Source: Betaproteobacteria bacterium (GTDB lineage Bacteria > Pseudomonadota > Gammaproteobacteria > Burkholderiales > Thiobacteraceae). Taken from it: a DNA stretch of 38,576 nt. Numbering within the stretch: the first letter of the stretch is position 1; each line of letters begins with the position of its first letter. Shown in pieces: positions 18,824 through 29,156 of this stretch. The notes below the pieces were generated by a model. It saw only the letters and a list, made by a program, of their open reading frames with translations, did not search any database and had not been told where the DNA came from. The stretch covers positions 1 to 38,576 of the forward strand of contig JAHECG010000018.1 in NCBI GenBank assembly GCA_024641855.1. The letters run 5' to 3'. The translations under genes and the position numbers were made by a program.

Positions 18824-20470
18824 ATGGATACCCAGCGCCTTATCGTATTTGCGGTCTTTTCCTTGTCAATATTTATGTTGTGGGATGCTTGGCAACGGGA
18901 TCAAAATCCGCAGCAAGTAATAAGCCAAACAAGCGGCATTACGCAAAAAAACAATGAGATACCAGCGCCAACAATAATCAAAAATAGCACACCAAACATT
19001 TCCCAACAACGCGAGCCGCAAACCAATTTGCAAAAAGGCCAGCGAATCAATATTAAAACCGATTTAATTGAAGCAGAAATTGATTTGTCCGGGGGGGATC
19101 TGCGTCGCTATATTCTGTTAAAACAAGGCGACAATCTTGATAAAACAAAACCGTTTGTTTTGCTTGCAGACACGGCACCACATTTTTATGTAGCTCAAAG
19201 CGGATTAATTGGAGAGAGCCTACCAACTCATAAAGAGACCTACCGTGCAGATGCAACCAATTACGTATTACAAAAAGACGCAAGTAAGTTGGAAGTGCGG
19301 CTGACGTGGCACGGATCGAACGGCATTCAAGTCGATAAAGTTTACGTATTTACAAGAAATAGCTATTTAGTAAATATTAGCTATGAAATGAAAAACACGA
19401 CACCAGCGGCAATAAAAGGCGACGCATATTTTCAAATTTTGCGCGATGCAACGCCACCAGCAGGCGATTCACGAATGCTACCAACCTATACGGGCCCGGC
19501 GCTATACACAGAAGAACAGCGCTTTAAAAAACATGAATTCGATAAAATCGGAAAAGATATAAAAGAAGACTCGGTTATTGCAAACAATGGCTGGATTTCG
19601 ATGCTTCAGCATTATTTTATTACAGCCTATATACCACCTACAAAAACCACACGAGAATATTATTTTAAGAAAATTGATGAGAATTTGTTCGCCACGGGTG
19701 TCATTATCCCTGCTGGAGAAATTGCACCCAATTCAAATAAAACCATTTCGATGCAGATGTATGTTGGTCCGCAAGATCAAGAAACATTAAAAACCTTAGC
19801 GCCGGGATTAGACAAAGCGGTAGATTACGGTTGGCTTACAGTTGTAGCAGAACCTATATTTTGGTTATTAAGCCTACTGCACAAATTCTTTGGAAACTGG
19901 GGTTGGTCGATTATTGTTCTGACTATATTAATCAAGCTAGCCTTCTATCCACTTTCAGCCGCGAGTTATCGATCCATGGCAAAAATGAAAGCACTGGGCC
20001 CACGGTTACAAAAATTAAAAGAACAGTATGGGGACGACAGACAAAAACTACATCAAGCAATGATGGATATTTATAAAACCGAGAAGATCAATCCACTAGG
20101 CGGATGTCTGCCGGTCGTAATTCAAATCCCCGTATTTATTGCGCTTTACTGGGTTTTACTTTACAGCGTAGAAATGCGCCATGCACCATTTGCGTTATGG
20201 ATTCAAGATCTAACGGCACAAGATCCCTACTATGTGTTACCGGTCTTAATGGGTATCTCCATGTTGGTTCAAACGAAACTGAACCCAACGCCGCCAGATC
20301 CCATCCAAGCAAAAATAATGATGATCATGCCCGTAGCATTCTCAATAATGTTTTTTTGGTTTCCCGCGGGTTTGGTTTTATATTGGGTAGTCAATAATAC
20401 ACTTTCAATCGCGCAGCAATGGCGCATCAACAGTGTTATGAATAATGCGCCAAAAAAGGTTAAAAGATGA
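18824..20470 (+). CDS. yidC: membrane protein insertase YidC
   Basis: Inserts and folds inner-membrane proteins, alone or with Sec. I chose ATG 18824 ([20 protein letters not shown]), which gives the standard N-terminal membrane anchor and has AAGAAGAG upstream. The frame also runs open to an ATG at 18785 inside yidD. The 548-residue protein has the periplasmic beta-sandwich (about 60-340) and the conserved C-terminal membrane core: [60 protein letters not shown] and [18 protein letters not shown]. The 3' end overlaps mnmE by 26 bases. Confidence 0.97.
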   Translation: MDTQRLIVFAVFSLSIFMLWDAWQRDQNPQQVISQTSGITQKNNEIPAPTIIKNSTPNISQQREPQTNLQKGQRINIKTDLIEAEIDLSGGDLRRYILLKQGDNLDKTKPFVLLADTAPHFYVAQSGLIGESLPTHKETYRADATNYVLQKDASKLEVRLTWHGSNGIQVDKVYVFTRNSYLVNISYEMKNTTPAAIKGDAYFQILRDATPPAGDSRMLPTYTGPALYTEEQRFKKHEFDKIGKDIKEDSVIANNGWISMLQHYFITAYIPPTKTTREYYFKKIDENLFATGVIIPAGEIAPNSNKTISMQMYVGPQDQETLKTLAPGLDKAVDYGWLTVVAEPIFWLLSLLHKFFGNWGWSIIVLTILIKLAFYPLSAASYRSMAKMKALGPRLQKLKEQYGDDRQKLHQAMMDIYKTEKINPLGGCLPVVIQIPVFIALYWVLLYSVEMRHAPFALWIQDLTAQDPYYVLPVLMGISMLVQTKLNPTPPDPIQAKIMMIMPVAFSIMFFWFPAGLVLYWVVNNTLSIAQQWRINSVMNNAPKKVKR

Positions 20471-21791
20471 CACCATCTGCGCCGTTGCCACCGCGGCAGG
20501 ACGCGGTGGGATCGGCGTGGTGCGGGTATCTGGCCCGCAAGTAGCCTTCATCGCACAGGCCATTCTCGGCCAAACGCCTGCGCCGCGCAGGGTACATCTT
20601 GCGAATTTTTGTGATCACAAGGGTGAAACCATTGATCAGGGAATTGCGCTGTATTTTTCTACGCCAAACTCTTTTACCGGTGAAGATGTTTTAGAACTCC
20701 AGGGGCATGGAGGCCCAGCTGTTCTTCAAACTATACTTAAACGTTGTATAGAGTTAGGCGCCCGATTAGCAGAGCCTGGCGAATTTACACAAAGAGCGTA
20801 CATTAATGACAAAGTAGACTTGGCTCAGGCAGAGAGTGTCGCAGATTTAATCAATGCCTCATCGGAACAAGCGGCGCGTTCAGCCATGCGTTCATTACAA
20901 GGAGAGTTTTCCAAACAGATAAATGGTTTAGTTGAGGCACTAATCAATTTGCGTATGTTGGTAGAATCAACATTAGATTTTCCAGAAGAAGAAATCGATT
21001 TTTTAGAAGCAGCACATGCAAAAGAAAAACTAAATGTTATCGATCAACAAATAAAAGACGTATTAAAAGTTGCAAAGCAAGGTGCGTTACTAAGAGAGGG
21101 CGTACAAGTTGTGTTAATTGGGCAACCGAATGTAGGGAAATCGAGTTTGCTTAATCGTTTAGCGGGTGAGGAAATTGCAATTGTGACTGCCGTCGCAGGA
21201 ACAACGCGCGATATGATCCGAAAAGAAATTTCCGTGGCGGGAATCCCATTACATCTTATAGACACGGCGGGATTAAGAGAAACCGTTGATGAAGTAGAAA
21301 GCATTGGAATAGCGCGTACTTGGGCCACAATAGCAAAAGCAGATTTAGCGTTAGTAATTCTAGACGCACAACAAGGATTAACGGAAGCCGATAAGGCAAT
21401 TATAAAGAGCCTTCCCGAAAGTCTACCAATACTTCACGTATTCAATAAAACAGATTTGTTACAAGATACACCAAAAGAAGATAATGCTAACCTTCATATT
21501 TACCTTTCAGCAAAAACTGGAATGGGGATAGAGAAACTACAGCACCACCTGCTAGAAATTGCGGGCTGGGAACAAATGGGAGAAGGGGTATTTATGGCGC
21601 GTGAACGGCACATTCGCGCATTAAATAAAGCCAGCGAACAAATAAGCCAAGCAAATCAATCATGGCAGCAACTAGAAATATTGGCGGAGGAATTAACGCA
21701 AGCACAGAAAGCACTAAGTACGATCACCGGAGAATTTACTGCGGACGATTTATTGGGCGAAATATTTAGTCGCTTTTGTATTGGCAAATGA
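20445..21791 (+). CDS. mnmE: tRNA modification GTPase MnmE
   Basis: With MnmG it forms the 5-carboxymethylaminomethyl group at wobble uridine 34 of tRNAs. The 448-residue protein has the folate-binding N-domain ([34 protein letters not shown]), a helical domain, and an inserted G domain: [21 protein letters not shown] and NKTD. The C-terminus is CIGK, with the catalytic cysteine of the family. The start at 20445 overlaps yidC by 26 bases; a stop codon lies two codons upstream in frame. It is convergent with the next gene, with only 3 bases between the stops. Confidence 0.97.
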   Translation: MRQKRLKDDTICAVATAAGRGGIGVVRVSGPQVAFIAQAILGQTPAPRRVHLANFCDHKGETIDQGIALYFSTPNSFTGEDVLELQGHGGPAVLQTILKRCIELGARLAEPGEFTQRAYINDKVDLAQAESVADLINASSEQAARSAMRSLQGEFSKQINGLVEALINLRMLVESTLDFPEEEIDFLEAAHAKEKLNVIDQQIKDVLKVAKQGALLREGVQVVLIGQPNVGKSSLLNRLAGEEIAIVTAVAGTTRDMIRKEISVAGIPLHLIDTAGLRETVDEVESIGIARTWATIAKADLALVILDAQQGLTEADKAIIKSLPESLPILHVFNKTDLLQDTPKEDNANLHIYLSAKTGMGIEKLQHHLLEIAGWEQMGEGVFMARERHIRALNKASEQISQANQSWQQLEILAEELTQAQKALSTITGEFTADDLLGEIFSRFCIGK

Positions 21792-21794
21792 ACC

Positions 21795-23288
21795 CTAATC
21801 CGAATCAATATAAATTTGATCCTCAGGAACGAACAACGTTAATAGAATTTTTTTCATGGACTCGACAGCCAAATTCGGACCAGAAATATAAATATCAGAA
21901 CGGGCCAGAGACGGAATACTTAAAAGCTTAGGCGCAAGTATTTTTGCAACAACATTTTCTTGGCGTGAAGCCGTTGCCTCTAAGTCTCCACCGACCAAAG
22001 TTGGAAGATAATAAAAGTTATCAAGCGCATCAGCCCAAGCACGTGCCAACCCGGGCAAATATAAACCGGAATCATTCGTGGCAATCCACAGCAAATGAAT
22101 CGATTCCGCCTGCTCTAAAGCCATGGCATGTTCCATTAAGCTCTTTACAGCAGCAAAGCCATTACAAAACGCTAAAAAAACAATTGGCCGATGAGAAGCA
22201 ACAGTTAAGACAAAATTGCCAATCGGCCCACGGATAGAAACAACATCACCAGATTTAAGACCATTGAAAACGTAATCAGAAAACAGATTACCGTGCATGC
22301 GACGAATGTGAAACTCTAAATGGCGATCCTCACAAGGGCAGCTTGCGATAGAGAGTTGAGTAGATAAACTTCCCGCTAACGTTAAAACCGCACGTTGACC
22401 AGCAAGAAAGCGCAAGCGTTCATGTACAGGAGTTTTGATGTGTACGACGGCAATTTCATTCGTTGGAAATTCAATTGCGCGCACAATTCCATTGATGTGT
22501 TGTTCTGGTATTTCGGTCGGAGTTTGTGCAACCTCGGCGTCTAAGACGACATCAGAAATAGCCGTACAAGAACATAACAAAGCATAACCTTGCTCTAGTT
22601 GCTCCTGTGAAATCACGTACTCATGGGGGCGAACTTGTTTGATTTCACCAGAGATAACGCGGGCTTTGCACTTGCCACAAGTTCCATTTGAGCAACCATA
22701 ACTTAACGAAACTCCCGCACGTAATGCTGCCTGCAAAAGAGTGTCATTTCCTTCCACAAAAAAATCCGAACCAGACGGTAAAATCTTAACCTGCGCAGAA
22801 ATAAGCCGTAAAAAATTATCACGAATTAGGAGTGCTCGAGCAGATTCAGTAGCTGGTGGGGTATGCATTCGCTCAGTGTGTAGCCAATCTTTAAGTTGAG
22901 CCGCTAACGAAGTGGCATCTGCATCATGGGGGATAGGGCGATCAAGAAGCCTAGTGAGGCCATCAAGCATGTTATGAGCGTGTTTTAGGAGCCCCTTGGT
23001 TTCAACAAGCTCCTTACTTAAGTCATGTAATCTTGCAGCAAGAACTTCCTTATCAGGTAAGGTGCGATCCATGATGCGACGACCAAAAGCAGACTCCTTT
23101 ATGTGTGTTACATGCTCCAACATGGAATTGTTTTCAAGCGTGGCTTCAGGGAAAGCGCGCTGCAGTTCATCCAGGGTAATCATTCCGTCGAAAGAATTTA
23201 AATCACCATCCTGAATTTTCTTTTGCAATGCGCCACGCGTAACACCCACGAGTCGAGCGGCACGATGTAAGTTCATTAATTTTGGCAT
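21795..23288 (-). CDS. HTH-coiled coil-2Fe-2S ferredoxin-reductase fusion protein
   Basis: A 497-residue multidomain protein. Residues 1-45 look like a MerR/excisionase-like HTH (LHRAARLVGVTRGALQKKIQ, ITLDELQRAFP). Residues 80-115 are predicted coiled coil. Residues 167-255 are a plant-type ferredoxin with Cys199, Cys204, Cys207 and Cys239 (YGCSNGTCGKCKARV, YALLCSC). Residues 265-497 resemble a ferredoxin-NADP reductase module (GPIGNFVL, C-terminal DIYISGP). The flavin motif RxYS is replaced by TQLSIAS and the glycine-rich nucleotide motif by FLAFCNGFAA, so FAD or NAD(P)H binding is uncertain. The electron partner and any DNA target are unknown. It lies head-on to replication between mnmE and mnmG. 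Confidence 0.85.
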   Translation of the reverse strand: MPKLMNLHRAARLVGVTRGALQKKIQDGDLNSFDGMITLDELQRAFPEATLENNSMLEHVTHIKESAFGRRIMDRTLPDKEVLAARLHDLSKELVETKGLLKHAHNMLDGLTRLLDRPIPHDADATSLAAQLKDWLHTERMHTPPATESARALLIRDNFLRLISAQVKILPSGSDFFVEGNDTLLQAALRAGVSLSYGCSNGTCGKCKARVISGEIKQVRPHEYVISQEQLEQGYALLCSCTAISDVVLDAEVAQTPTEIPEQHINGIVRAIEFPTNEIAVVHIKTPVHERLRFLAGQRAVLTLAGSLSTQLSIASCPCEDRHLEFHIRRMHGNLFSDYVFNGLKSGDVVSIRGPIGNFVLTVASHRPIVFLAFCNGFAAVKSLMEHAMALEQAESIHLLWIATNDSGLYLPGLARAWADALDNFYYLPTLVGGDLEATASRQENVVAKILAPKLLSIPSLARSDIYISGPNLAVESMKKILLTLFVPEDQIYIDSD

Positions 23289-23432
23289 GCTAGTAGTTTA
23301 TGCGGTATTGAAAAAATGAAAAAGACAAGCACATTGATTAAAGCTAAGTACATGTTTTTATGAGGCTCCTGCTAACGCTAAAAACGTAAATCGCGTATGA
23401 TGGTAGCCCTTTAGAATGTTCGTGAACAACCC

Positions 23433-25322
23433 ATGGATTTCCCGCAAATTTTTGATGTGTTGGTTATTGGTGGCGGCCACGCTGGAACCGAGGCGGCGCT
23501 TGCCAGTGCACGCATGGGCCAAAAAACCTTGCTATTAACGCACAATATTGAAACGCTGGGACAAATGTCGTGCAATCCATCCATTGGGGGTATTGGCAAA
23601 GGCCATTTAGTCAAAGAGGTTGATGCATTAGGTGGCGCTATGGCGGCGGCAACTGATGAAGCGGGAATACAATTTAGGATTCTTAATTCCAGCAAAGGAC
23701 CGGCGGTGCGTGCAACGCGCGCACAAGCTGATCGGGCTTTGTATAAACAGGCCATACGCAGCCGCTTGGAAAATCAGGCCAATTTATGGTTATTTCAACA
23801 AGCAGTCGATGATTTGATTTTAGAAAATGACCAGGCAGTCGGTGCGGTAACGCAACTTGGTGTTATTTTTCGTAGCCGATCTGTAGTGTTAACGGCGGGT
23901 ACATTTCTCGGTGGGTTGATCCATGTTGGTTTATCCAACTATCGAGCAGGGCGGGCTGGCGATCCCGCGTCCATAAGTTTGGCGGCACGTTTGCGCGAAC
24001 AACAACTCCCAGTAAGCCGCCTAAAGACGGGTACACCACCGCGCATCGATGGTCGAAGTTTAGATTATTCGGTGATGAGTATGCAGCCGGGAGACGATCC
24101 CGCACCTGTATTTTCATATTTGGGAAAAGCGTCCCAACACCCACAACAATTGCCGTGTTGGATCACCCATACTAACGCTAGAACGCACGAGATTATTCGC
24201 CAAGGCCTGGATCGATCACCAATGTATACCGGCGTTATCGAGGGAGTAGGCCCTCGCTACTGCCCATCCATTGAAGACAAAATTCATCGCTTTGCGGATA
24301 AAGAATCACACCAAATTTTTGTTGAACCGGAAGGCTTACATACACACGAAATCTACCCCAACGGTATCTCTACCAGCTTGCCATTTGATGTTCAATTAAA
24401 CTTGGTGCGCTCAATTAAGGGATTCGAAAATGCGCATATCACCCGACCAGGTTATGCGATCGAATACGATTATTTCGATCCACGCGGATTGAAAAGCACC
24501 CTCGAAACGAAAGCGATTAAAGGCCTGTTCTTTGCTGGCCAGATCAATGGCACCACTGGTTATGAAGAAGCTGCAGCCCAAGGCCTACTCGCCGGAATCA
24601 ACGCAGGGTTATATGCACAGGAAAAAGAAGGTTGGTGCCCGGGGCGTAGTGAAGCGTATATCGGCGTTTTGGTTGATGACCTAATTACTCGAGGCGTGCA
24701 AGAGCCCTACCGCATGTTTACCAGTCGCGCAGAATATCGGCTCAGCTTGCGTGAAGATAATGCCGATATGCGGTTGACGGAAATGGGGCGAAAACTGGGC
24801 GTTGTGGATGACGTGCGCTGGGCGCATTTCGAACAAAAAAGAGAATCCATTGCACGTGAACAAGAGCGCCTAAAAACTACTTGGGTAAACCCAAAACAGT
24901 TACCAGAGCAAGACGCAATCCGCGTATTAGGACAGCCCATAGAGCGTGAGTACTCGCTTACAGATTTATTACGACGACCACAAGTTAGCTATGCCAGCCT
25001 AATGAGCTTACCTGGGGCGGGTCCTGGAGAAGAGGATTCTCAGGTCGTGGAGCAAGTAGAAATTCAAGCAAAATATGCCGGATATATCCAACGTCAGCAA
25101 GATGAAGTAGATCGCAGTCGCGGCCAAGAGACGCTTAAGCTGCCATTAGAGTTTGATTATCGGGAAGTTCGTGGGCTCTCTATTGAAGTCAGCCAAAAGC
25201 TCAATCAGCATAAACCCGAAACACTGGGTCAAGCGGGGCGCATATCTGGCGTAACACCTGCCGCAATATCCTTGCTCTTGGTGCATTTAAAGCGTGCCGG
25301 CGCAAAAAAGAAAAGCGCATGA
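23433..25322 (+). CDS. mnmG: tRNA uridine 5-carboxymethylaminomethyl modification enzyme MnmG
   Basis: FAD-dependent partner of MnmE (GidA) in wobble-uridine modification. The 629-residue protein has the dinucleotide-binding start [40 protein letters not shown], and [20 protein letters not shown], with the C-terminal helical domain that binds MnmE. It heads mnmG-rsmG-parA-parB; its last four bases overlap the rsmG start. Its upstream gap (144 bases) is shared with the divergent fusion gene; a TATGAT at 23396-23401 is a weak -10 candidate. Confidence 0.98.
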   Translation: MDFPQIFDVLVIGGGHAGTEAALASARMGQKTLLLTHNIETLGQMSCNPSIGGIGKGHLVKEVDALGGAMAAATDEAGIQFRILNSSKGPAVRATRAQADRALYKQAIRSRLENQANLWLFQQAVDDLILENDQAVGAVTQLGVIFRSRSVVLTAGTFLGGLIHVGLSNYRAGRAGDPASISLAARLREQQLPVSRLKTGTPPRIDGRSLDYSVMSMQPGDDPAPVFSYLGKASQHPQQLPCWITHTNARTHEIIRQGLDRSPMYTGVIEGVGPRYCPSIEDKIHRFADKESHQIFVEPEGLHTHEIYPNGISTSLPFDVQLNLVRSIKGFENAHITRPGYAIEYDYFDPRGLKSTLETKAIKGLFFAGQINGTTGYEEAAAQGLLAGINAGLYAQEKEGWCPGRSEAYIGVLVDDLITRGVQEPYRMFTSRAEYRLSLREDNADMRLTEMGRKLGVVDDVRWAHFEQKRESIAREQERLKTTWVNPKQLPEQDAIRVLGQPIEREYSLTDLLRRPQVSYASLMSLPGAGPGEEDSQVVEQVEIQAKYAGYIQRQQDEVDRSRGQETLKLPLEFDYREVRGLSIEVSQKLNQHKPETLGQAGRISGVTPAAISLLLVHLKRAGAKKKSA

Positions 25323-25951
25323 GTTTAGCCCAAGCATTGGCTAGTGGGTTGAACGAGCTGAGCGTGGATTTAAATGCCGCGCAGCAACACAAACTACTAG
25401 AGTATGTGGCTTTAATAACAAAGTGGAATAAGGTTTTTAACCTTACAGCGGTGCGCGATCCAAAAGCCATGATTACGCAGCATCTATTAGACAGTTTGAC
25501 AATAATGCAGCATCTTAAGGACGTAGTGCGTTTAATTGATATAGGAACAGGGGCGGGTCTACCGGGCATACCTTTAGCTATTGCCCATCCGGAGTGGCAA
25601 ATTACCCTGCTCGATTCTAACCATAAGAAGACGACTTTCCTACGTCAAGCCTGTCTGGAGTTAGGGCTGACTAACGCGGATGTCGTTTGTGGGCGGGTAG
25701 AGCACTACCAACCAAGCCTTGGATATGACGCCGTAACATCGCGCGCATTTTCTGATTTAGGGGAATTTGCAAGACTTACCGCGCATTTGCTAGCAAAAAA
25801 CGGTAAGCTTTACGCCATGAAGGGCATCTATCCCCACGAAGAATTAGGGCGGCTGCCGCAACCATCTAAATTACAAGAAGTCATCCCTTTGACGGTGCCG
25901 GGGATGGATGCCAGTCGGCACCTAGTGGTAATAAGGGCGGAGGAAGAATGA
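25319..25951 (+). CDS. rsmG: 16S rRNA (guanine-527-N7)-methyltransferase
   Basis: RsmG (GidB) methylates N7 of G527 in 16S rRNA. The 210-residue protein carries the helical start [20 protein letters not shown], the SAM-binding motif [35 protein letters not shown] and [10 protein letters not shown]. It overlaps both mnmG and parA by four bases (ATGA), so translation is coupled throughout. Confidence 0.97.
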   Translation: MSLAQALASGLNELSVDLNAAQQHKLLEYVALITKWNKVFNLTAVRDPKAMITQHLLDSLTIMQHLKDVVRLIDIGTGAGLPGIPLAIAHPEWQITLLDSNHKKTTFLRQACLELGLTNADVVCGRVEHYQPSLGYDAVTSRAFSDLGEFARLTAHLLAKNGKLYAMKGIYPHEELGRLPQPSKLQEVIPLTVPGMDASRHLVVIRAEEE

Positions 25952-26730
25952 CCAAAATTCTCGCAATTGCTAACCAAAAAGGTGGAGTGGGTAAAACAAC
26001 CACCAGTGTTAATTTAGCCGCTAGTTTGGCGGCGGCCGAACGACGCGTATTACTGATCGACCTGGATCCGCAAGGCAATGCCACAACTGGCAGCGGTATA
26101 AACAAAGGCGAGTTGTCATCAACGGTTTATCATGTCTTGCTAGGCAGTCATGCTTTGCGGGATGTGCGGGTGAGCGCCAAACAAGGTGGCTACGATGTGA
26201 TACCCGCCAACCGTGAACTGGCTGGCGCAGAGATTGAACTCGTTGATGAAGAGCGCCGCGAGCAACGCTTACGGGAAGCATTGCAGGGTTTGATAGAGGA
26301 GTACGACTATATTTTGATCGATTGTCCGCCTGCGCTAAGCTTGCTGACGTTGAATGGTTTGGTTGCCGCGCAATCGGTGATGATCCCGATGCAATGCGAG
26401 TACTATGCCCTAGAGGGCTTGAGCGATTTAGTCAACACGGTTAAAAAGGTGCGCGCCAACCTCAACCCGGTGTTGGAAATAGAAGGGCTATTGCGCACGA
26501 TGTTTGACCCAAGAAATGCACTGGCACAGCAGGTATCGGAACAACTGCAACGGCATTTTGGCGATAAGGTTTACAGCACGGTAATACCCCGCAATATTCG
26601 CTTAGCAGAGGCACCGAGTTACGGCGCCCCCGTTTTGTTTTATGATCGAGCGTCGAAAGGCGCGTTGGCATACATTGCGCTTGCCGGCGAATTTTTACAG
26701 CGTCGCGAAGGCGTCGCGACCCCTGCTTAA
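25948..26730 (+). CDS. parA: chromosome partitioning ATPase ParA
   Basis: ParA/Soj ATPase that forms nucleoid-bound gradients and moves ParB-parS complexes. The 260-residue protein begins [20 protein letters not shown], with the deviant Walker A KGGVGKTT at residues 11-18. RVLLIDLDPQGNATTG and YDYILIDCPPALSLLT complete the ATPase motifs. There is no long N-terminal HTH extension, as expected for chromosomal type ParA. It precedes parB by 31 bases. Confidence 0.97.
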   Translation: MTKILAIANQKGGVGKTTTSVNLAASLAAAERRVLLIDLDPQGNATTGSGINKGELSSTVYHVLLGSHALRDVRVSAKQGGYDVIPANRELAGAEIELVDEERREQRLREALQGLIEEYDYILIDCPPALSLLTLNGLVAAQSVMIPMQCEYYALEGLSDLVNTVKKVRANLNPVLEIEGLLRTMFDPRNALAQQVSEQLQRHFGDKVYSTVIPRNIRLAEAPSYGAPVLFYDRASKGALAYIALAGEFLQRREGVATPA

Positions 26731-26761
26731 ACAAAATCAGACGTAACTCGGAAATACCCAA

Positions 26762-27619
26762 ATGGCAAAACCTAAAGGCCTCGGACGGGGCTTAGACGCT
26801 CTACTTGGCGAATCAACATCCAGCACCGATACAGCGAAGCAAGACCAGTTGCGCGATCTTGAAGTGAATCAGCTACAACCTGGAAAATATCAACCGCGGG
26901 CGCACATGGATCAAGCTTCGTTGACGGCACTGGCAGACTCGATCAAGTCACAAGGAATTATGCAGCCGATTATTGTGCGTAAACTGCAGCAAAACGGCTA
27001 TGAAATAATTGCCGGTGAACGGCGTTGGCGCGCCGCGCAAATCGCGGGTTTAAAACAAGTTCCAGTGGTCATTCGCGATGTTGCGGACGAAGCAGCTTTG
27101 GCCATGGCGCTAATTGAAAACATTCAGCGCGAAGATCTAAACCCGATAGAAGAAGCACTTGGGATTCAACGCCTGATCAATGAATTTGCCATGACGCATG
27201 AAGGCGCCGCCGAAGCCGTTGGGCGCTCTCGCTCAGCGGTAAGTAATTTACTGCGCTTGCTAAATTTACCTAAAACGGTACAAGACATGGTGCTGCAAGG
27301 CACGCTCGACATGGGGCATGCGCGTGCTTTATTGCCGTTGGCGGCAGCGAAGCAACTAGAAGCAGCCCACGAAATTACGCATAAAGGCTTATCGGTACGC
27401 GAAGCGGAAAAGCTGGTCGCAAAACTGCTCAAACCGGAGGTCCCGAAAAAGCATCTGGGGTTGGATCGAGATACCTTACGCTTACAAGAACAGCTAGCCG
27501 AAAAACTGGGTGTCAACGTCACCATTAAGCATGATAAAAAGGGTTCGGGGCAGCTAGTTATTGATTATGCGGACTTAGCGCAGCTCGATGGAATCATCCA
27601 AAGAATAAACCGCGAATAA
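26762..27619 (+). CDS. parB: chromosome partitioning protein ParB
   Basis: CTP-dependent clamp that loads at parS and spreads along DNA. In the 285-residue protein, the N-terminal ParA-interacting segment (GLGRGLDALLG) is followed by the CTP-binding domain with GERRWRAAQIAG and ENIQREDLNPIEEA. The HTH domain (HEGAAEAVGRSRSAVSNLLRL) and a C-terminal dimerisation domain follow. Its target is likely the parS palindrome at 15201-15216. A strong hairpin terminator follows; the ATP synthase operon that often comes next is absent. Confidence 0.97.
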   Translation: MAKPKGLGRGLDALLGESTSSTDTAKQDQLRDLEVNQLQPGKYQPRAHMDQASLTALADSIKSQGIMQPIIVRKLQQNGYEIIAGERRWRAAQIAGLKQVPVVIRDVADEAALAMALIENIQREDLNPIEEALGIQRLINEFAMTHEGAAEAVGRSRSAVSNLLRLLNLPKTVQDMVLQGTLDMGHARALLPLAAAKQLEAAHEITHKGLSVREAEKLVAKLLKPEVPKKHLGLDRDTLRLQEQLAEKLGVNVTIKHDKKGSGQLVIDYADLAQLDGIIQRINRE

Positions 27620-27646
27620 AGGCGGAGTCTAGAAGAAGAAAAAAAA

Positions 27647-27667
27647 GCCGCATTAGCGGCTTTTTTT
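27647..27667 (+). terminator. rho-independent terminator of mnmG-parB operon
   Basis: GCCGC-ATTA-GCGGC hairpin followed by seven T residues and preceded by a run of A residues. It starts 27 bases after the parB stop. Confidence 0.92.
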
Positions 27668-27756
27668 ATGGAGCATAAATATTGCAATGTATTTACGATT
27701 AAAGACTAAAATGAGCCAAGCCCGTTCCAAGATACGGGAACATCAAAGGAGCGTAT

Positions 27757-29109
27757 ATGAAAAGCTTAAAAGCCATAAAAAGTGTGGTTGTAGTCTTCTT
27801 ATTGTCGTTTGCAGCGCTCGCAGCGGCGCACGATAAAAATTATGGTGACTGGAAAAAGATTGATGTAGCACCAGGGAATTATCAAACAACAGACGGAAAT
27901 GGCGCTATTCGTGAAATCGCGCCAAGCTGTTCTGGCGGCCCCGTATGTACGCTCGACGCAGTAACGGGTTTACCGAGCTGTCGAGAGGGCAACAAACAGT
28001 TTTCTTTTTACTATAAACCCGGAAAAGAAAAGGAAAAGCTAGTCGTGTATTTTGATGGAGGTGGTGCATGCTGGGATTCCAATACCTGTGTGACAGGACA
28101 GCAAACCCCTATATCGGCTTATGTGCCAGAGATTAAGGGCGACTTAATCACCGAAGGACTAATTGATGTACAAAATCCACAAAACCCATATCGCGATTGG
28201 AGCATAGCGGTTATTCCCTATTGCACGGGTGATATTCACTGGGGTTCCAAAGATCAAAATTATGTTGATTTTACGGGTGCAGTAACTGGGACGCCGGGCG
28301 GAGCAGTAACGATCCATCATCGCGGTTTCGATAATTTTTTATATGTGCGTGATTGGTTAATGAAACGTTATGCCGAAGGAGGAAAGCGTGAAGAAAAAGA
28401 TAATGACAGCATTAAAAAATTGCTAATAACCGGATCAAGCGCGGGAGCATATGGTGCGGTTTTTGCCTATCCTCACATGAAACAGGCTTTTCCAAAAGCA
28501 AAAGGTTATCTGATGGCGGATGCGGGTAATGGTGTTGTCAGTGATGCCTTATTGCAGCAAGCGGTGCGAACGCCGGACGACCATTGGGGCGCATCAGCAA
28601 ATTTAGTACACGTAATTCCGGGCGTGGATGGTATTTTTAATTTACCGGCAGACCGCTTCGCGCAAGGATTTTATTCCGCATTAGCGGGCTATTATCCGAA
28701 AGATCGGTTCTCGCAATACAGTACATTGTTTGACGTGATTCAAGCCCTGTTTTATAACATTTCATTGAATCAAAATAATATTCCGGCATGGGCCGTAATC
28801 ACCCCGCAAGTCTATGGTGCATGGTCGCAGCAAATGGTAAACAATGCATTTGTGACAGCCGCAAATCCAAATTATCGTTTTTATATTGCTAGCGGCTGCA
28901 ATCACACGATATTGCATTTTAACGATGATTTTTACAATACGCAGACCACACAAGATGTTTCATTTTTATCTTGGTTTAAAGCGCTAACGAAAGACGGTGA
29001 AGACGGCGCTTATCCCGACAAATGGACGAATAGTTTCTGTGTTGGATGCACAATTCCACCAACACCAGAAGCGGTGGGCGCTTGTTTACAAAGAAGCTTT
29101 AGTCGTTGA
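27757..29109 (+). CDS. secreted pectin acetylesterase / Notum-like hydrolase
   Basis: Exported serine hydrolase of the pectin-acetylesterase/Notum family. The signal peptide spans residues 1-24 (VVVVFLLSFAALAAA, cut near HDKNYG). In the 450-residue protein the oxyanion region LVVYFDGGGACWD is typical of the family. TGSSAGAYGA gives the GxSxG nucleophile Ser228, and ASGCNHTIL supplies the likely catalytic His383. The acid residue is probably the Asp of STLFDVIQ (inference). Several cysteines (for example in CVTGQQ, CVGCTI) could form disulfides. The substrate cannot be told: acetylated polysaccharide or another ester is possible. The gene is monocistronic, flanked by terminators, and sits where atp genes would be expected. 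Confidence 0.85.
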   Translation: MKSLKAIKSVVVVFLLSFAALAAAHDKNYGDWKKIDVAPGNYQTTDGNGAIREIAPSCSGGPVCTLDAVTGLPSCREGNKQFSFYYKPGKEKEKLVVYFDGGGACWDSNTCVTGQQTPISAYVPEIKGDLITEGLIDVQNPQNPYRDWSIAVIPYCTGDIHWGSKDQNYVDFTGAVTGTPGGAVTIHHRGFDNFLYVRDWLMKRYAEGGKREEKDNDSIKKLLITGSSAGAYGAVFAYPHMKQAFPKAKGYLMADAGNGVVSDALLQQAVRTPDDHWGASANLVHVIPGVDGIFNLPADRFAQGFYSALAGYYPKDRFSQYSTLFDVIQALFYNISLNQNNIPAWAVITPQVYGAWSQQMVNNAFVTAANPNYRFYIASGCNHTILHFNDDFYNTQTTQDVSFLSWFKALTKDGEDGAYPDKWTNSFCVGCTIPPTPEAVGACLQRSFSR

Positions 29110-29122
29110 GTTATTTGCCGGA

Positions 29123-29154
29123 TTAAATCGCCGCACACGCGTGCGGCGATTTAA
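29123..29154. terminator. hairpin between convergent genes
   Basis: Perfect 14-base inverted repeat, arms 29123-29136 and 29141-29154 with a 4-base loop. The stem is GC-rich in the middle with AAA/TTT ends, so it can act in both directions. It fills the 47-base gap between the esterase and methyltransferase stop codons. Confidence 0.75.
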
Positions 29155-29156
29155 AG

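Noticed and set aside
27721-27741. GTTCC/GGAAC inverted repeat before the esterase gene as an operator
   Set aside because: Five-base arms with an 8-base gap are too short to support without comparative data.
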